NCBI RefSeq assembly: GCF_025137375.1
Contig: NZ_CP073720.1
Location: 2,132,501 to 2,196,500, forward strand
Source of the DNA: Dactylosporangium fulvum
GTDB taxonomy: Bacteria; Actinomycetota; Actinomycetes; Mycobacteriales; Micromonosporaceae
Length of the DNA: 64,000 nt
Reading direction: 5' to 3'
In this document: positions 17,524 through 26,470 of the stretch, in pieces
Layout: each line of letters starts with the position of its first letter
Numbering within the stretch: position 1 is the first letter of the stretch
Made by a program: the position numbers and the translations under genes
The notes under the pieces: generated by a model
What the model saw: only the letters and a program-made list of their open reading frames with translations
Database searches by the model: none
What the model was told of the DNA's origin: nothing

Positions 17524-18534
17524 ATGACCCCACGCGAGGAGCTCACGACGGCGGTCCAGACCGCTGTCAGCGCCTCGCCGGTTTCGTCGATTTCCGCGGA
17601 CGGCCGGTACGTCGCGGATGCGGCGACCGGACCGGCGTCGGCGGCCGTCGCCGGGGATAGCGTCCTGGCGCGGGTGCGCGCCGGACTGCCCGAGTTCACC
17701 GGCGCCCTGCAGCGCGTGGCGGAGCTGATCCTGGCCGACCCGGCCGCGGCGGCCCGCTCGACGATCGTCGAGCTCGCTGAGCGCAGCGGCACCTCGCCGG
17801 CCACCGTGACCCGCTTCTGCCGGGCGCTCGGCTTCGTCGGCTACGCCGACCTGCGGCTCGCCATCGCCGGTGAGACCGGCCGCGCCGCTCGTACCGGCGG
17901 CTGGACCATGGACATCGGCCGCGAGATCCAGCCGACCGACCCCCTGGAGCGTGTGCTCGGCCAGATCATGGCCGCCGACACCCAGGCGATGCACGACACC
18001 GCCTCGCTGCTGGACCTCGGCGAGGTCGAGCGCGCCGCGGAGGCCATCGCCCGCGCCAACCGGGTCGACATCTACGGCGCGAGCGGCAGCGCGCTGGTCG
18101 GCGGGGAGATGCAGTTCTGCCTGCACCGCATCGGCATCGCCGCCTGGGCCTGGACCGACGTCCACAACGGGCTGGCCTCCGCGGCCCTGCTGCAGGCCGG
18201 CGACGTGGCCCTCGGCATCTCGCACAGCGGCCAGACCCGCGAGACGATCGAGATGATCGCCGAGGCGAGCAGCCGGGGAGCGACGACCATCGCGCTCACC
18301 AGCTTCCCGCGGTCGCCGCTGGCCGAGGTCGCCGACATCGTCCTGCTCACCGCGACGCAGGCGACGACCTTCCGGCCCGACGCCCTCTCGGCCCGGCACC
18401 CGCAGCTCGTGGTGCTGGACCTGCTGTACATCGCGGTAGCCCAGCGCACCCACGAGCGTGCGCACGCAGCGTTCTCCGTTACGGCGCAAGCGGTCGCCGG
18501 TCACCGGTCGTCCGCGGGAAAGGACGCGTCGTGA
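17524..18534 (+). CDS. RpiR/MurR-family transcriptional regulator
   Basis: 336 residues: an N-terminal helix-turn-helix of the RpiR type (about 75-115, VELAERSGTSPATVTRFCRA) and a C-terminal SIS sugar-phosphate-binding domain (about 170-300; NRVDIYGASGSALVGGEM and LGISHSGQTRETIE). Such regulators respond to phosphorylated sugars such as GlcNAc-6-P or MurNAc-6-P. It is the first gene of the operon with a SIS protein and the NgcEFG importer, so it probably controls amino-sugar uptake. The first 35 residues are a low-complexity extension. Its last codons overlap the region just before the SIS gene. Confidence 0.92.
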   Translation: MTPREELTTAVQTAVSASPVSSISADGRYVADAATGPASAAVAGDSVLARVRAGLPEFTGALQRVAELILADPAAAARSTIVELAERSGTSPATVTRFCRALGFVGYADLRLAIAGETGRAARTGGWTMDIGREIQPTDPLERVLGQIMAADTQAMHDTASLLDLGEVERAAEAIARANRVDIYGASGSALVGGEMQFCLHRIGIAAWAWTDVHNGLASAALLQAGDVALGISHSGQTRETIEMIAEASSRGATTIALTSFPRSPLAEVADIVLLTATQATTFRPDALSARHPQLVVLDLLYIAVAQRTHERAHAAFSVTAQAVAGHRSSAGKDAS

Positions 18535-18554
18535 ACCTCGTCCAAGGAGAGCGC

Positions 18555-19307
18555 ATGGCCGTCACGGCACTCGGGTACGTCTCCGCGATCCAGTCCCTCA
18601 TCGACCGGATCGCCACCACCCAGGTCGGCAACGTCAACCAGGCGGCCGATCACATCGTCACCGCGCTCCAGGCCGGTGGCATCCTCCAGGCGTTCGGCAC
18701 CGGGCACTCCGAGGCGGTGGCGGTGGACTTCGCCGGCCGCGCCGGCGGCCTCGTGCCGACGAACAAGATCCTCCTGCGGGACCTCGTCGTCTACGGCGGC
18801 CAGGAACCGCAGATCCTCGAGAACGAGAAGCTGGAGCGCGATCCCCGGATCGCGGCCCAGCTCTACGAGATCGCCGCGCCACGTCCCGAGGACGTGTTCG
18901 TGATGGCCTCACAGTCGGGGATCAACGGGGGGATCGTCGAGATGGCGCTGCTGATCAAGCAGCGCGGGCACAAACTGATCGCGATCACATCGGTCGAGCA
19001 CACCGAACGAGTGTCCCCCAGGCACCCCTCGGGCAAGCGGCTTGCCGATATCGCCGACGTCGTGCTGGACAACGGCGCGCCGTACGGCGACGCACTGCTG
19101 TCGCTGGATAGCGGCGGCGCGGTCTGCCCGGTCTCTTCGGTCACCAACGCGCTGATCGCGCAGCTGGTGGTCGCCGAGGTCGTGCGACGCATCGAGGCCG
19201 CGGGCGAGGTGGCTCCCGTCTACCTGTCCGCGAACGTCCCCGGCGGGGACGAGCACAACCACACCCTCGAGTCGCGGTACGCCGGACGTGTCCGGCGGAC
19301 CGCCTGA
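18555..19307 (+). CDS. SIS-domain sugar-phosphate protein (UPF0309-like)
   Basis: 250 residues. I chose the ATG at 18555 because AAGGAG lies 5 nt upstream; a GTG at 18531 overlapping the previous stop would add 8 residues. The single SIS domain shows FGTGHSEAVAVDFAGRAGG near residue 45 and VMASQSGINGGIVEMA near 115 (Ser/Gly phosphate loops), plus EHTERVSPRHPSGKRL. It is likely an isomerase, etherase or regulator for amino-sugar phosphates (MurQ-like fold). It lies between rpiR and ngcE and should act on the imported sugar after phosphorylation; activity not established. Confidence 0.85.
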   Translation: MAVTALGYVSAIQSLIDRIATTQVGNVNQAADHIVTALQAGGILQAFGTGHSEAVAVDFAGRAGGLVPTNKILLRDLVVYGGQEPQILENEKLERDPRIAAQLYEIAAPRPEDVFVMASQSGINGGIVEMALLIKQRGHKLIAITSVEHTERVSPRHPSGKRLADIADVVLDNGAPYGDALLSLDSGGAVCPVSSVTNALIAQLVVAEVVRRIEAAGEVAPVYLSANVPGGDEHNHTLESRYAGRVRRTA

Positions 19308-19328
19308 CCCGAACCGAGGAGACAGATC

Positions 19329-20774
19329 ATGTCCGTTACCCCCGAGTCCCCGTCGCAGCCGATCGGCCTCTCGCGGCGGACCATGCTCCAGCGCGCGGCC
19401 GTCGCCGGCCTGGTCGCCACGCCGGCCGCGGGCCTGCTGGCCGCCTGCGCCGACAGCGGCAGCGACGACGAGCCGGGCACGTCCAACACCGGTACGGTCT
19501 CCGCGACCAACCCGCTGGGTATCCCGGAGGACCAGCCGGTCAACGTCGTCATCTTCAACGGCGGCTACGGCGACAAGTACGCGACCGACGTCCACGAGCC
19601 GCTGTTCAAGAAGGCGTTCCCGAAGGCCACCGTCAAGCACGAGTCCAGCCAGGCCATCTCCACCCTGATCCAGCCGCTGATCGCCGGTGGCAACCCGCCG
19701 GAGTTCGTGAACAACTCCGGCGAGAAGATGATGGACTTCGGCGCCCTGGTCGCCGACGGCCAGCTGCAGGACCTGACGCCGCTGCTCGACGCGCCGTCGG
19801 TCGACGACCCGGCGAAGAAGGTCCGCGACACCCTGATGCCCGGCACGATCGAGGCCGGTTCGTTCAACGGCAAGCCGTACGTGCTGTACTACGTCTCGAC
19901 CGTCTACGGCATCTGGTACTCGGGCAAGCTCTTCGCCGACAAGGGCTGGAAGCCCGCCACCACGTGGAGCGAGTTCACCGCGCTCTGCGAGGAGATCAAG
20001 AAGGCCGGCATCGCGCCCTACGCGTACGCCGGTGCCAACGCCGCGTACTACCAGTGGAACATCATCCTCACCAGCGCGGCGAAGATCGGCGGCGCCGACA
20101 TCCTCAAGAACATCGACAACCTCGAGGACGGTGCCTGGAAGGCCGACGCGGTGAAGCAGGCCGCGGAGGCGTGGGCCGAGATCGGCGCGAAGTACAACCT
20201 GCAGGGCGCCGAGGGCCTCAAGCACACCGACGTCCAGCTCAAGCAGAACCAGTACCAGCTGGCGATGTACCCGTCGGGCGACTGGCTCGAGAACGAGCAG
20301 AAGAAGGACACACCGGCCGACTTCAAGTACCAGCTCCTGACCACGCCGAGCATCACCACGTCGGACAAGCTCAAGTCGACGGCGCTGCGCGCGGCGGCCG
20401 GTGAGGGCTACATCGTCCTGGCGAAGAGCAAGAACCCCAAGGGCGGTCTGGAGTACATGCGCCAGATGCTGTCGAAGGCCGGCGGTAAGGGCTTCACCGA
20501 GACGGTGAAGGCGCCTACCGTTGTCCAGGGCAGCACCGACGGCCTGACCTTCACGCCCGGCATCCAGTCCTCGCAGGACGCCCTCAAGGCGGCCGGCCAG
20601 GAAGTGTTCAACCTGTACTTCGACGGCTGGTACAAGGACCTCGACAAGGAGGCCCGTACCGCCACCAACGAGCTCATGTTCGGTCGCATCAAGGCTGACG
20701 CCTTCGTCGAGCGGATCCAGAAGAAGGCCGACGAGATCAAGAAGGACTCGTCCGTCACCAAGTTCAAGCGCTGA
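19329..20774 (+). CDS. ngcE: ABC importer substrate-binding lipoprotein, NgcE type
   Basis: 481 residues. A twin-arginine motif (SRRTML, Arg16-17) and lipobox (LLAAC, Cys40) indicate export by Tat and lipid anchoring outside the membrane. The body is a family-1 sugar-binding protein (VNVVIFNGGYGDKYATDV; GGNPPEFVNNSGEKMMDFG) closely resembling NgcE, which binds N-acetylglucosamine and diacetylchitobiose in Streptomyces. The two permease genes follow. No ATPase is encoded here; in actinobacteria a shared MsiK-type ATPase serves such importers. Confidence 0.87.
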   Translation: MSVTPESPSQPIGLSRRTMLQRAAVAGLVATPAAGLLAACADSGSDDEPGTSNTGTVSATNPLGIPEDQPVNVVIFNGGYGDKYATDVHEPLFKKAFPKATVKHESSQAISTLIQPLIAGGNPPEFVNNSGEKMMDFGALVADGQLQDLTPLLDAPSVDDPAKKVRDTLMPGTIEAGSFNGKPYVLYYVSTVYGIWYSGKLFADKGWKPATTWSEFTALCEEIKKAGIAPYAYAGANAAYYQWNIILTSAAKIGGADILKNIDNLEDGAWKADAVKQAAEAWAEIGAKYNLQGAEGLKHTDVQLKQNQYQLAMYPSGDWLENEQKKDTPADFKYQLLTTPSITTSDKLKSTALRAAAGEGYIVLAKSKNPKGGLEYMRQMLSKAGGKGFTETVKAPTVVQGSTDGLTFTPGIQSSQDALKAAGQEVFNLYFDGWYKDLDKEARTATNELMFGRIKADAFVERIQKKADEIKKDSSVTKFKR

Positions 20775-20787
20775 TCGGAGCCTGATC

Positions 20788-21696
20788 ATGCGGCATGGAA
20801 GATACCCCTTCATCGTGGGGTTCCTGGCGACGCCGGTGCTGCTCTATGCGTACTTCGTTCTCTGGCCGTATGTGCAGACGATCAATCTGTCGTTCTACCA
20901 GTGGCGCGGATTCACCGCGAAACGGTGGGTCGGTCTGGAGAACTACGATCGGATGCTGCACGCCGAGCGGTTCTGGAAGGCGCTTGAGCATCACGCGGTC
21001 ATCCTGGTCTTCCTGCCGCTGCTCACGATAGCGATCGCGCTGGTCTTCGCCTTCCTGCTCAACGTGGGCGGGAAAGGCGTCGGCGGCAAGACGGCGGGGG
21101 TCTGGGGGTCGAGTTTCTACCGGGTGGTGTTCTTCCTCCCCCAGGTCCTCGCCGTGCCGGTCATCGCGGTGCTCTTCGCGACCGTGTACCGGCCCAACGA
21201 GTCCGGCCTGATCAACGGTGTGCTGTTGCGGGCCGGGCTGGAGAAGCCGATCGGCTTCCTGATCGAGAAGAACCTCGCACTGCCCGCGCTCATCGCCGTG
21301 CTGGTCTGGCAGGCGGTCGGCTTCTACGTGGTGCTCTTCTCCGCCGGCATGGCGAACATCCCGGCGGAGATCTACGAGGCCGCCGAGCTCGACGGCGCCA
21401 ACAAGGTGACGCTGTTCTTCCGGGTCACGCTCCCGCTGTTGTGGGACACGATCCAGACGGCCTGGGTCTACCTCGGCATCCTCGCGTTCGACGCGTTCGC
21501 GATCGTGTCGGTGCTCGCCCAGGACAACGGCGGTCCCGACGGCGCCACCACCGTGCTGGGGCTCGAGATCTACAACAACATCCAGATGAACCGGTACGGT
21601 GACGCCGCCACCTACGGTGTCGCGCTGTGCTTGCTGTCGCTGGTGTTCGCGGCGTTCACGCTGCGGCTCACCCGTCGTGAGTCCTACGAGTACTGA
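20788..21696 (+). CDS. ngcF: ABC importer permease, NgcF type
   Basis: 302 residues with six membrane helices and the ATPase-coupling EAA loop IYEAAELDGANKVTLFFRVT near residue 200. It is the MalF-like half of the sugar channel in the cytoplasmic membrane. ATG at 20788, 13 nt after ngcE, with GGAGCC upstream. Partner of NgcG and NgcE; the gene name rests on NgcE-type neighbours and overall resemblance. Confidence 0.87.
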   Translation: MRHGRYPFIVGFLATPVLLYAYFVLWPYVQTINLSFYQWRGFTAKRWVGLENYDRMLHAERFWKALEHHAVILVFLPLLTIAIALVFAFLLNVGGKGVGGKTAGVWGSSFYRVVFFLPQVLAVPVIAVLFATVYRPNESGLINGVLLRAGLEKPIGFLIEKNLALPALIAVLVWQAVGFYVVLFSAGMANIPAEIYEAAELDGANKVTLFFRVTLPLLWDTIQTAWVYLGILAFDAFAIVSVLAQDNGGPDGATTVLGLEIYNNIQMNRYGDAATYGVALCLLSLVFAAFTLRLTRRESYEY

Positions 21697-21708
21697 GAGG
21701 CCGGGGAA

Positions 21709-22656
21709 ATGACCGCAATCATCGGCCACGACACGCCGGGTCAGCGCAGCGACCAGCCGGGCGCCCGCGCGGTGCCGCCGTCGCCGGGCCCGCGGCGCAA
21801 GCTCAACATCGCCGGCGGCGTCGGCCACATCTTCCTGGCGATCTGGGCACTCATGATCATCGTGCCGCTCGTCTGGGTGTTCCTCGCCTCGTTCAAGAAC
21901 ACCACCGAGATCTTCAGCTCGCCCTGGACGATGCCGGACCACCTGCGCTGGGGGAACTGGGGACGGGCCTGGAACAAGGCGAACGTCGGCCGCTACGTCC
22001 TCAACAGCGCATTTGTGGTCGCCGTCGCCACGGCCGGCACCATGCTGCTGAGCTCGATGGCCGCCTACGTCCTGGCCCGCTACAAGTTCGTCGGCAACCG
22101 GATCATCTACTTCCTGTTCGTGGCCGGCATCGCCTTCCCGCCGTTCCTCGCCGTCGTCCCGCTGTTCTTCCAGGTGAAGCAGATCGGCGACCACGTGCCG
22201 GTCATCGGCCCGTACTTCGGCCTCAACAGCTACGGCGGCCTGATCGTCGTCTACATCGCGTACTCGCTGCCGTTCACCATCTTCTTCCTCACCGCGTTCT
22301 TCCGGTCCCTGCCGAACTCGGTGGCGGAGGCGGCGACGATCGACGGCGCCTCGCACACGCGGCTGTTCTTCTCAGTGATGCTGCCGATGGCCAAGCCCGG
22401 CCTGATCAGCCTCACGATCTTCAACCTCATCGGGCAGTGGGGCCAGTACCTGCTCCCGCTGCTCCTGATGGCGGGCGCGAAGGACAAGTGGGTGCTCACC
22501 CAGGGCATCGCCGACATCTCGACCGCGGCCGGCTACGAGGCCGACTGGTCGGGCCTGTTCGCCGCCCTGTCCATCTCGATCCTGCCGATGATCGTGATGT
22601 ACGTCATCTTCCAGCGCCAGATCCAGGCCGGTCTGACCGCGGGAGCGCTCAAGTAG
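21709..22656 (+). CDS. ngcG: ABC importer permease, NgcG type
   Basis: 315 residues: a hydrophilic N-terminus of ~35 residues, six membrane helices and the EAA loop VAEAATIDGASHTRLFFSVM near residue 210. It is the MalG-like half of the channel. AGGCCGGGG precedes the ATG, 12 nt after ngcF. The operon ends at the stem-loop 29 nt downstream, with no ATPase gene, which fits dependence on a shared ATPase encoded elsewhere. Confidence 0.87.
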   Translation: MTAIIGHDTPGQRSDQPGARAVPPSPGPRRKLNIAGGVGHIFLAIWALMIIVPLVWVFLASFKNTTEIFSSPWTMPDHLRWGNWGRAWNKANVGRYVLNSAFVVAVATAGTMLLSSMAAYVLARYKFVGNRIIYFLFVAGIAFPPFLAVVPLFFQVKQIGDHVPVIGPYFGLNSYGGLIVVYIAYSLPFTIFFLTAFFRSLPNSVAEAATIDGASHTRLFFSVMLPMAKPGLISLTIFNLIGQWGQYLLPLLLMAGAKDKWVLTQGIADISTAAGYEADWSGLFAALSISILPMIVMYVIFQRQIQAGLTAGALK

Positions 22657-22684
22657 CACCCGCGTGTCGACCCTCTGACCCGCG

Positions 22685-22720
22685 CACCCCCGACGGTTTC
22701 TCGGAAAACTGTCGGGGGTG
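22685..22720. terminator. Stem-loop ending the ngc operon
   Basis: Perfect 10-bp stem CACCCCCGAC (22685-22694) / GTCGGGGGTG (22711-22720), extended after one mismatch by GTTT/AAAC. There is no clear T tract, so Rho-independent termination is likely but not certain. It abuts the start of the polymerase-like gene. Confidence 0.7.
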
Positions 22721-22737
22721 TGCTGTGTAATGCGGTC

Positions 22738-24426
22738 GTGCTCGTCGCCGTACTCCCCGAAGGCGCCGGTGGTCTGCTGAGACCGCTGGCCGACGACGGC
22801 ACCCCGGCCGGCCCCGAGCAGCGGGTCGCCGATCTCGTCGAGGCCGTCCGCCGGACCGAGGCCGCGGACCGGCCGCGCTGGCTCTGGGCGTCGACCGCGG
22901 ACGTCTACCCGAGACTGGTCCGGGCCGGGGTGCGCATCGAGCGGTGCTACGACCTCGAGCTGGCCGAGGCCCTGGTGCTGGGCGCCGAAGGGCGGTGGGG
23001 CCAGCCCCGTTCCCTGGCCTCGGCGAGCGCACGGCTCGCCGGCCTGCCGGTGCCGCCCGACCCGCCGTCCCGGGCGGCGCTGCCGCCCGGCGAGTTCCAG
23101 GAGTCGCTGTTCGAGGTCGAGACGGCGCCCGGGCCGCCGGCCGAGCTGGTGGACGTCCACGCCGCCCAGCGCACCCGCGTCGCGGGCCTCGCCGAGCTGC
23201 CGTCGGCGCACAGTTTCCCGCCGCGGGCCGGCAGCATGCGCACGCTCATCGCCGCCGAGTCGGCCGGCGCGCTCGTCGCGGTCGAGATGGGCCTCGCCGG
23301 GCTGCCGTGGCGGCCCGACGTCCACGACGCCCTGTTGCGCGGGCTGCTCGGCGCACCGTCCCCGGTCGGCGGCCCGCCGGCCCGGCTGGTCGAGCTCAAC
23401 ACCCGCCTCAACGAGGCCCTCGGTCAGCGCGTGCACCCGGACTCGCCGGCCGAGCTGCTGCGCGCCTTCGCCCGTGTCGGCATCATGCTGCGCAGCACCC
23501 GGCGCTGGGAGCTTCAGCACGTCGACCATCCGGCCGTGCCGATCCTGCTGGAGTACAAGGAGTTGTACCGGCTGTGGGTCGCACACGGCTGGTCGTGGCT
23601 GGAGCAGTGGGTGACCGGCGGGCGGTTCCGCGCCGAGTACATCCCCGGTGGTGTCGTGTCGGGCCGCTGGGCCACACGGGGCGGCGGCGCCCTGCAGATC
23701 CCGAAGGTCGTGCGCAAGGCCGTCGTCGCCGACCCCGGCTGGACGCTGGTCGTCGCCGACGCAGGCCAGCTGGAGCCGCGCGTGCTCGCCGCGGTCTCCG
23801 GCGACCGGCGGCTCGCCCGCGCGGCCGCCGAGGGCGACCTCTACGCGGCCCTGGCCGCGGAGGCCTTCGACGGCGACCGCGCCAAGGCCAAGCTCGCCCT
23901 GCTCGGCGCGATGTACGGGCAGACCGGCGGCAACGCCGCACCCGCCCTCGCCGCGTTGCGCCGCTTCTATCCGACCGCCTGGGACCTCGTCGAGGAGGCG
24001 GCCCGCACCGGCGAGACCGGCGGACTGGTGCGCACCTGGCTCGGCCGCACCTGCCCGCCGCCGTCGGTGACCTGGCGCGAGGGCTTCGACCAGCCGGGGG
24101 AGGGCATCGAGGCCGACACCCGCGGCGGCGCCAGAGGCCGGGCCCGCGGCCGGTTCACGCGCAACTTCGTCATCCAGGGCACCGCCGCCGAATGGGCGCT
24201 GGTGCTGCTCGCGCGGCTGCGGGCGGTGCTGTCCGGGATGCGGGCCGAGCTGGTGTTCTTCCAGCACGACGAGGTGGTCGTGCACTGCCCGCTGGACGAG
24301 GCCGCCGAGGTCGCCCGGGCCGTGCAGGCCGCCGGGGACGAGGCCCGGCGGCTGCTGTTCGGCGACACCGAGGTCCGGTTCCCGCTCGACGTCTCGGTCG
24401 TGGAGCGCTACTCCGACGCGAAGTAG
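22738..24426 (+). CDS. Family-A DNA polymerase-like protein (bifunctional exonuclease/polymerase family)
   Basis: 562 residues from the GTG at 22738 (another GTG at 22720 is inside the stem-loop). The C-terminal half has Pol I palm/finger motifs: motif A VADAGQLEPRVLA (Asp341; the usual IELR is LEPR), motif B AKAKLALLGAMYGQT (Lys...Tyr-Gly) and motif C FFQHDEVVVH (Asp511-Glu512). The N-terminal half matches the exonuclease part of this actinobacterial family but shows no convincing D-x-E exonuclease site. Its biological role is poorly known, possibly repair or lesion bypass. The 3' end overlaps the convergent NUDIX gene by 19 bp. Confidence 0.85.
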   Translation: MLVAVLPEGAGGLLRPLADDGTPAGPEQRVADLVEAVRRTEAADRPRWLWASTADVYPRLVRAGVRIERCYDLELAEALVLGAEGRWGQPRSLASASARLAGLPVPPDPPSRAALPPGEFQESLFEVETAPGPPAELVDVHAAQRTRVAGLAELPSAHSFPPRAGSMRTLIAAESAGALVAVEMGLAGLPWRPDVHDALLRGLLGAPSPVGGPPARLVELNTRLNEALGQRVHPDSPAELLRAFARVGIMLRSTRRWELQHVDHPAVPILLEYKELYRLWVAHGWSWLEQWVTGGRFRAEYIPGGVVSGRWATRGGGALQIPKVVRKAVVADPGWTLVVADAGQLEPRVLAAVSGDRRLARAAAEGDLYAALAAEAFDGDRAKAKLALLGAMYGQTGGNAAPALAALRRFYPTAWDLVEEAARTGETGGLVRTWLGRTCPPPSVTWREGFDQPGEGIEADTRGGARGRARGRFTRNFVIQGTAAEWALVLLARLRAVLSGMRAELVFFQHDEVVVHCPLDEAAEVARAVQAAGDEARRLLFGDTEVRFPLDVSVVERYSDAK

Positions 24427-24905
24427 CGGGCCATCGACTCGGTGTGCGTCGGGAAGCACAGCTCCTGCGGGCCGAGGGCGATCTCGAAGCCCAGCGCCTC
24501 CTCGGTGCGCACCGGCGGCGGCAGCTCGGCGAAGGGGCGCGGCGGCAGGAGCCCGAAGACCAGCAGCGTGCCGCTCGACGCGCTGTGCACGTCGAACAGC
24601 CGCACGTCGGCCGGGTCCGCGAGGATCGTCGTCTCCTCCCGCAGCTCCCGCACGGCGGCCTCCCGCCAGGCCTCACCGACCTCGATGAAACCGCCCGGCA
24701 GGGCCAGCTCACCACGGCCCGGCTCGATGTCCCGGCGCACCACCACCAGGCCGCGCCCCTGGTCGGTGTCGACCGGCAGCAGCGCGACGGCGACGGGCAG
24801 CGGATTGCGCCAGGTCGTCTCGCCGCAGGCTGCGCAGATACGCGGCCACGGCGCCCCCTGCGGATAGGCGGCGCCACAGTACGAACAGTGATCGTGGAGG
24901 GCCAT
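24408..24905 (-). CDS. NUDIX hydrolase with N-terminal zinc ribbon
   Basis: 165 residues. Two Cys-x2-Cys pairs (CSYC near 7-10 and CAAC near 24-27) form a zinc ribbon as in NADH pyrophosphatases. The NUDIX box reads GGFIEVGEAWREAAVRELREE (about 73-93), matching G-x5-E-x7-REUxEE. It should cleave a nucleoside diphosphate linked to another moiety. ATG at 24905 lies 8 nt behind TAGGCT. It is convergent with the polymerase gene and divergent from mocA. Substrate unknown. Confidence 0.9.
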   Translation of the reverse strand: MALHDHCSYCGAAYPQGAPWPRICAACGETTWRNPLPVAVALLPVDTDQGRGLVVVRRDIEPGRGELALPGGFIEVGEAWREAAVRELREETTILADPADVRLFDVHSASSGTLLVFGLLPPRPFAELPPPVRTEEALGFEIALGPQELCFPTHTESMARYFASE

Positions 24906-24976
24906 GGGGATGCAGCCTACCGAGCGCGTATTAGTCTGATCGCTGCTGCATCGTTGGACGCTGGTAGGAGTGCCCG

Positions 24977-25555
24977 CTGAGCACGATAGTCGGACTGGTC
25001 CTCGCCGCAGGTGGCGGCCGCCGGTATGGCGGGCCGAAGGCCCTTGTGCGCCACGACGACGGGCGATTGCTGGTCGAGCGCGCGGTGGCGACCCTGCGCG
25101 ACGGGGGCTGCACAAGAATTCTCGTGGTCCTCGGCGCCGAGGCCGCCCGGGTGCGCGGCGAGGCGCAGCTCGGTGCCGCCGACGTGGTCGAGAACCCCGC
25201 CTGGAAGAGCGGCATGGGCTCGTCGCTGCGGGTCGGTCTCGCCGCCCTCGCCGAGACCGACGCCGATGCCGCGGCGGTGCTGCTCGTCGACACGCCGGGC
25301 ATCGGCCCGGACGCGGTCGCCCGGCTGCTCGCCGCCACCGACGGCGGGCCCGGCGCCCTGCTGACCGCCACCTACAAGGGCAAACGCGGCCACCCGGTGA
25401 TCCTCGGCCGGGACCACTGGGCCGGTGTCGCCACCCTCGCCACCGCCGACGTCGGCGCGCGCGCCTACCTGGTCGCCCACGCCGAGCAGGTGCAGGGGGT
25501 GCCGTGTGAGGACATCGCCGACGACACCGACCTGGACGTGCCGCCGGAGCCCTGA
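24977..25555 (+). CDS. mocA: MobA-like nucleotidyltransferase (molybdopterin cytidylyltransferase, MocA type)
   Basis: 192 residues if started at CTG 24977. The catalytic signature LAAGGGRRYGGPKAL lies upstream of any ATG or GTG in this frame, and an in-frame TAG at 24965 closes it, so the start must be within 24968-24980. CTG with GGAG seven nt upstream is the best choice. The fold is a MobA/IspD-type NTP transferase (VENPAWKSGMGSSLRVGL; VLLVDTPGIGPDAV). MocA adds CMP to molybdopterin for xanthine-dehydrogenase/CO-dehydrogenase family enzymes, which fits the cox genes that follow 60 nt downstream. An unusual start codon is the main oddity. Confidence 0.8.
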   Translation: MSTIVGLVLAAGGGRRYGGPKALVRHDDGRLLVERAVATLRDGGCTRILVVLGAEAARVRGEAQLGAADVVENPAWKSGMGSSLRVGLAALAETDADAAAVLLVDTPGIGPDAVARLLAATDGGPGALLTATYKGKRGHPVILGRDHWAGVATLATADVGARAYLVAHAEQVQGVPCEDIADDTDLDVPPEP

Positions 25556-25615
25556 CCCACCGGGCGCGTGAGGGAGGCATTCGCGTCAGGATCAAATGTG
25601 GCGCATAGTTGACCC

Positions 25616-26470
25616 GTGCCGGACTTCGCGTCACCGGCCGCTGTGGCGGCGGGCCTGGCCGACGCGGGCTACCTCGCCGATGAGGGGCTCGCGATGGCGG
25701 GTTTCCTCGCGCTGCGCCTGCACCGGCCGATCTTCCTGGAGGGTGACGCGGGCGTCGGCAAGACCGCCTTCGCCGCCGCCCTCGCGCAGGCCGCCGGCGT
25801 CGAGTTGATCCGCCTGCAGTGTTACGAGGGGCTCGACGCGTCCCAGGCGCTCTACGACTGGGACTTCCCCCGGCAGGTGCTGCACCTGCGGGCGGTGGAG
25901 ACGGCGGCGCACGGCGCCCTGTCCGCCGATCAGCTCGAGGCCGACCTCTACGACCGGCGGTTCCTCATCGCCCGGCCGCTGCTGCAGGCCGTCGAGCGGG
26001 CGCCGTGTGTCCTGCTGGTCGACGAGATCGACCGCGCCGACGACGAGTTCGAGGCGTTCCTGCTGGAGATGCTCGCCGAGTCCGCGGTGACCGTGCCGGA
26101 GCTCGGGCGGATCACCGCGCCCGAGCCGCCGGTCGTGGTCGTGACCAGCAACCGCACGCGTGAGGTCCACGACGCGTTGAAGCGGCGCTGCCTGTACCAC
26201 TGGGTCGGCCACCCCACTCCGGAGCGGGAGGCGGAGATCGTCCGGGTGCGGCTGCCCGGCGTCAGTGAGCGGCTGGCCCGCGAGGTGGCGGCAGCGACCG
26301 CCCGGCTGCGCACGCTCGACCTGGTCAAGCCACCGGGGGTCGCGGAGGCGATCGACTGGGCCGCGGCGCTCGGTGTGCTCGGCGCCGACGCGCCCGGCAC
26401 GGAGACGCTCGGTGTCGTGCTGAAGGTGCGCGAGGACATCGACCTGGTGCGAGCCTCCGATGTCCTTTGA
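25616..26470 (+). CDS. coxD: MoxR-type AAA+ ATPase, CoxD-like
   Basis: 284 residues: Walker A GDAGVGKT at 43-50, Walker B LLVDEID near 142, and a C-terminal AAA lid. CoxD-like ATPases help build the sulfurated [CuSMoO2] or MoS site of CO dehydrogenase and relatives. GTG at 25616 lies 6 nt behind CATAGT, so a leaderless promoter may drive the cox operon from here. The end overlaps coxE by 11 bp, as expected for an ATPase-vWA pair. Confidence 0.9.
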   Translation: MPDFASPAAVAAGLADAGYLADEGLAMAGFLALRLHRPIFLEGDAGVGKTAFAAALAQAAGVELIRLQCYEGLDASQALYDWDFPRQVLHLRAVETAAHGALSADQLEADLYDRRFLIARPLLQAVERAPCVLLVDEIDRADDEFEAFLLEMLAESAVTVPELGRITAPEPPVVVVTSNRTREVHDALKRRCLYHWVGHPTPEREAEIVRVRLPGVSERLAREVAAATARLRTLDLVKPPGVAEAIDWAAALGVLGADAPGTETLGVVLKVREDIDLVRASDVL

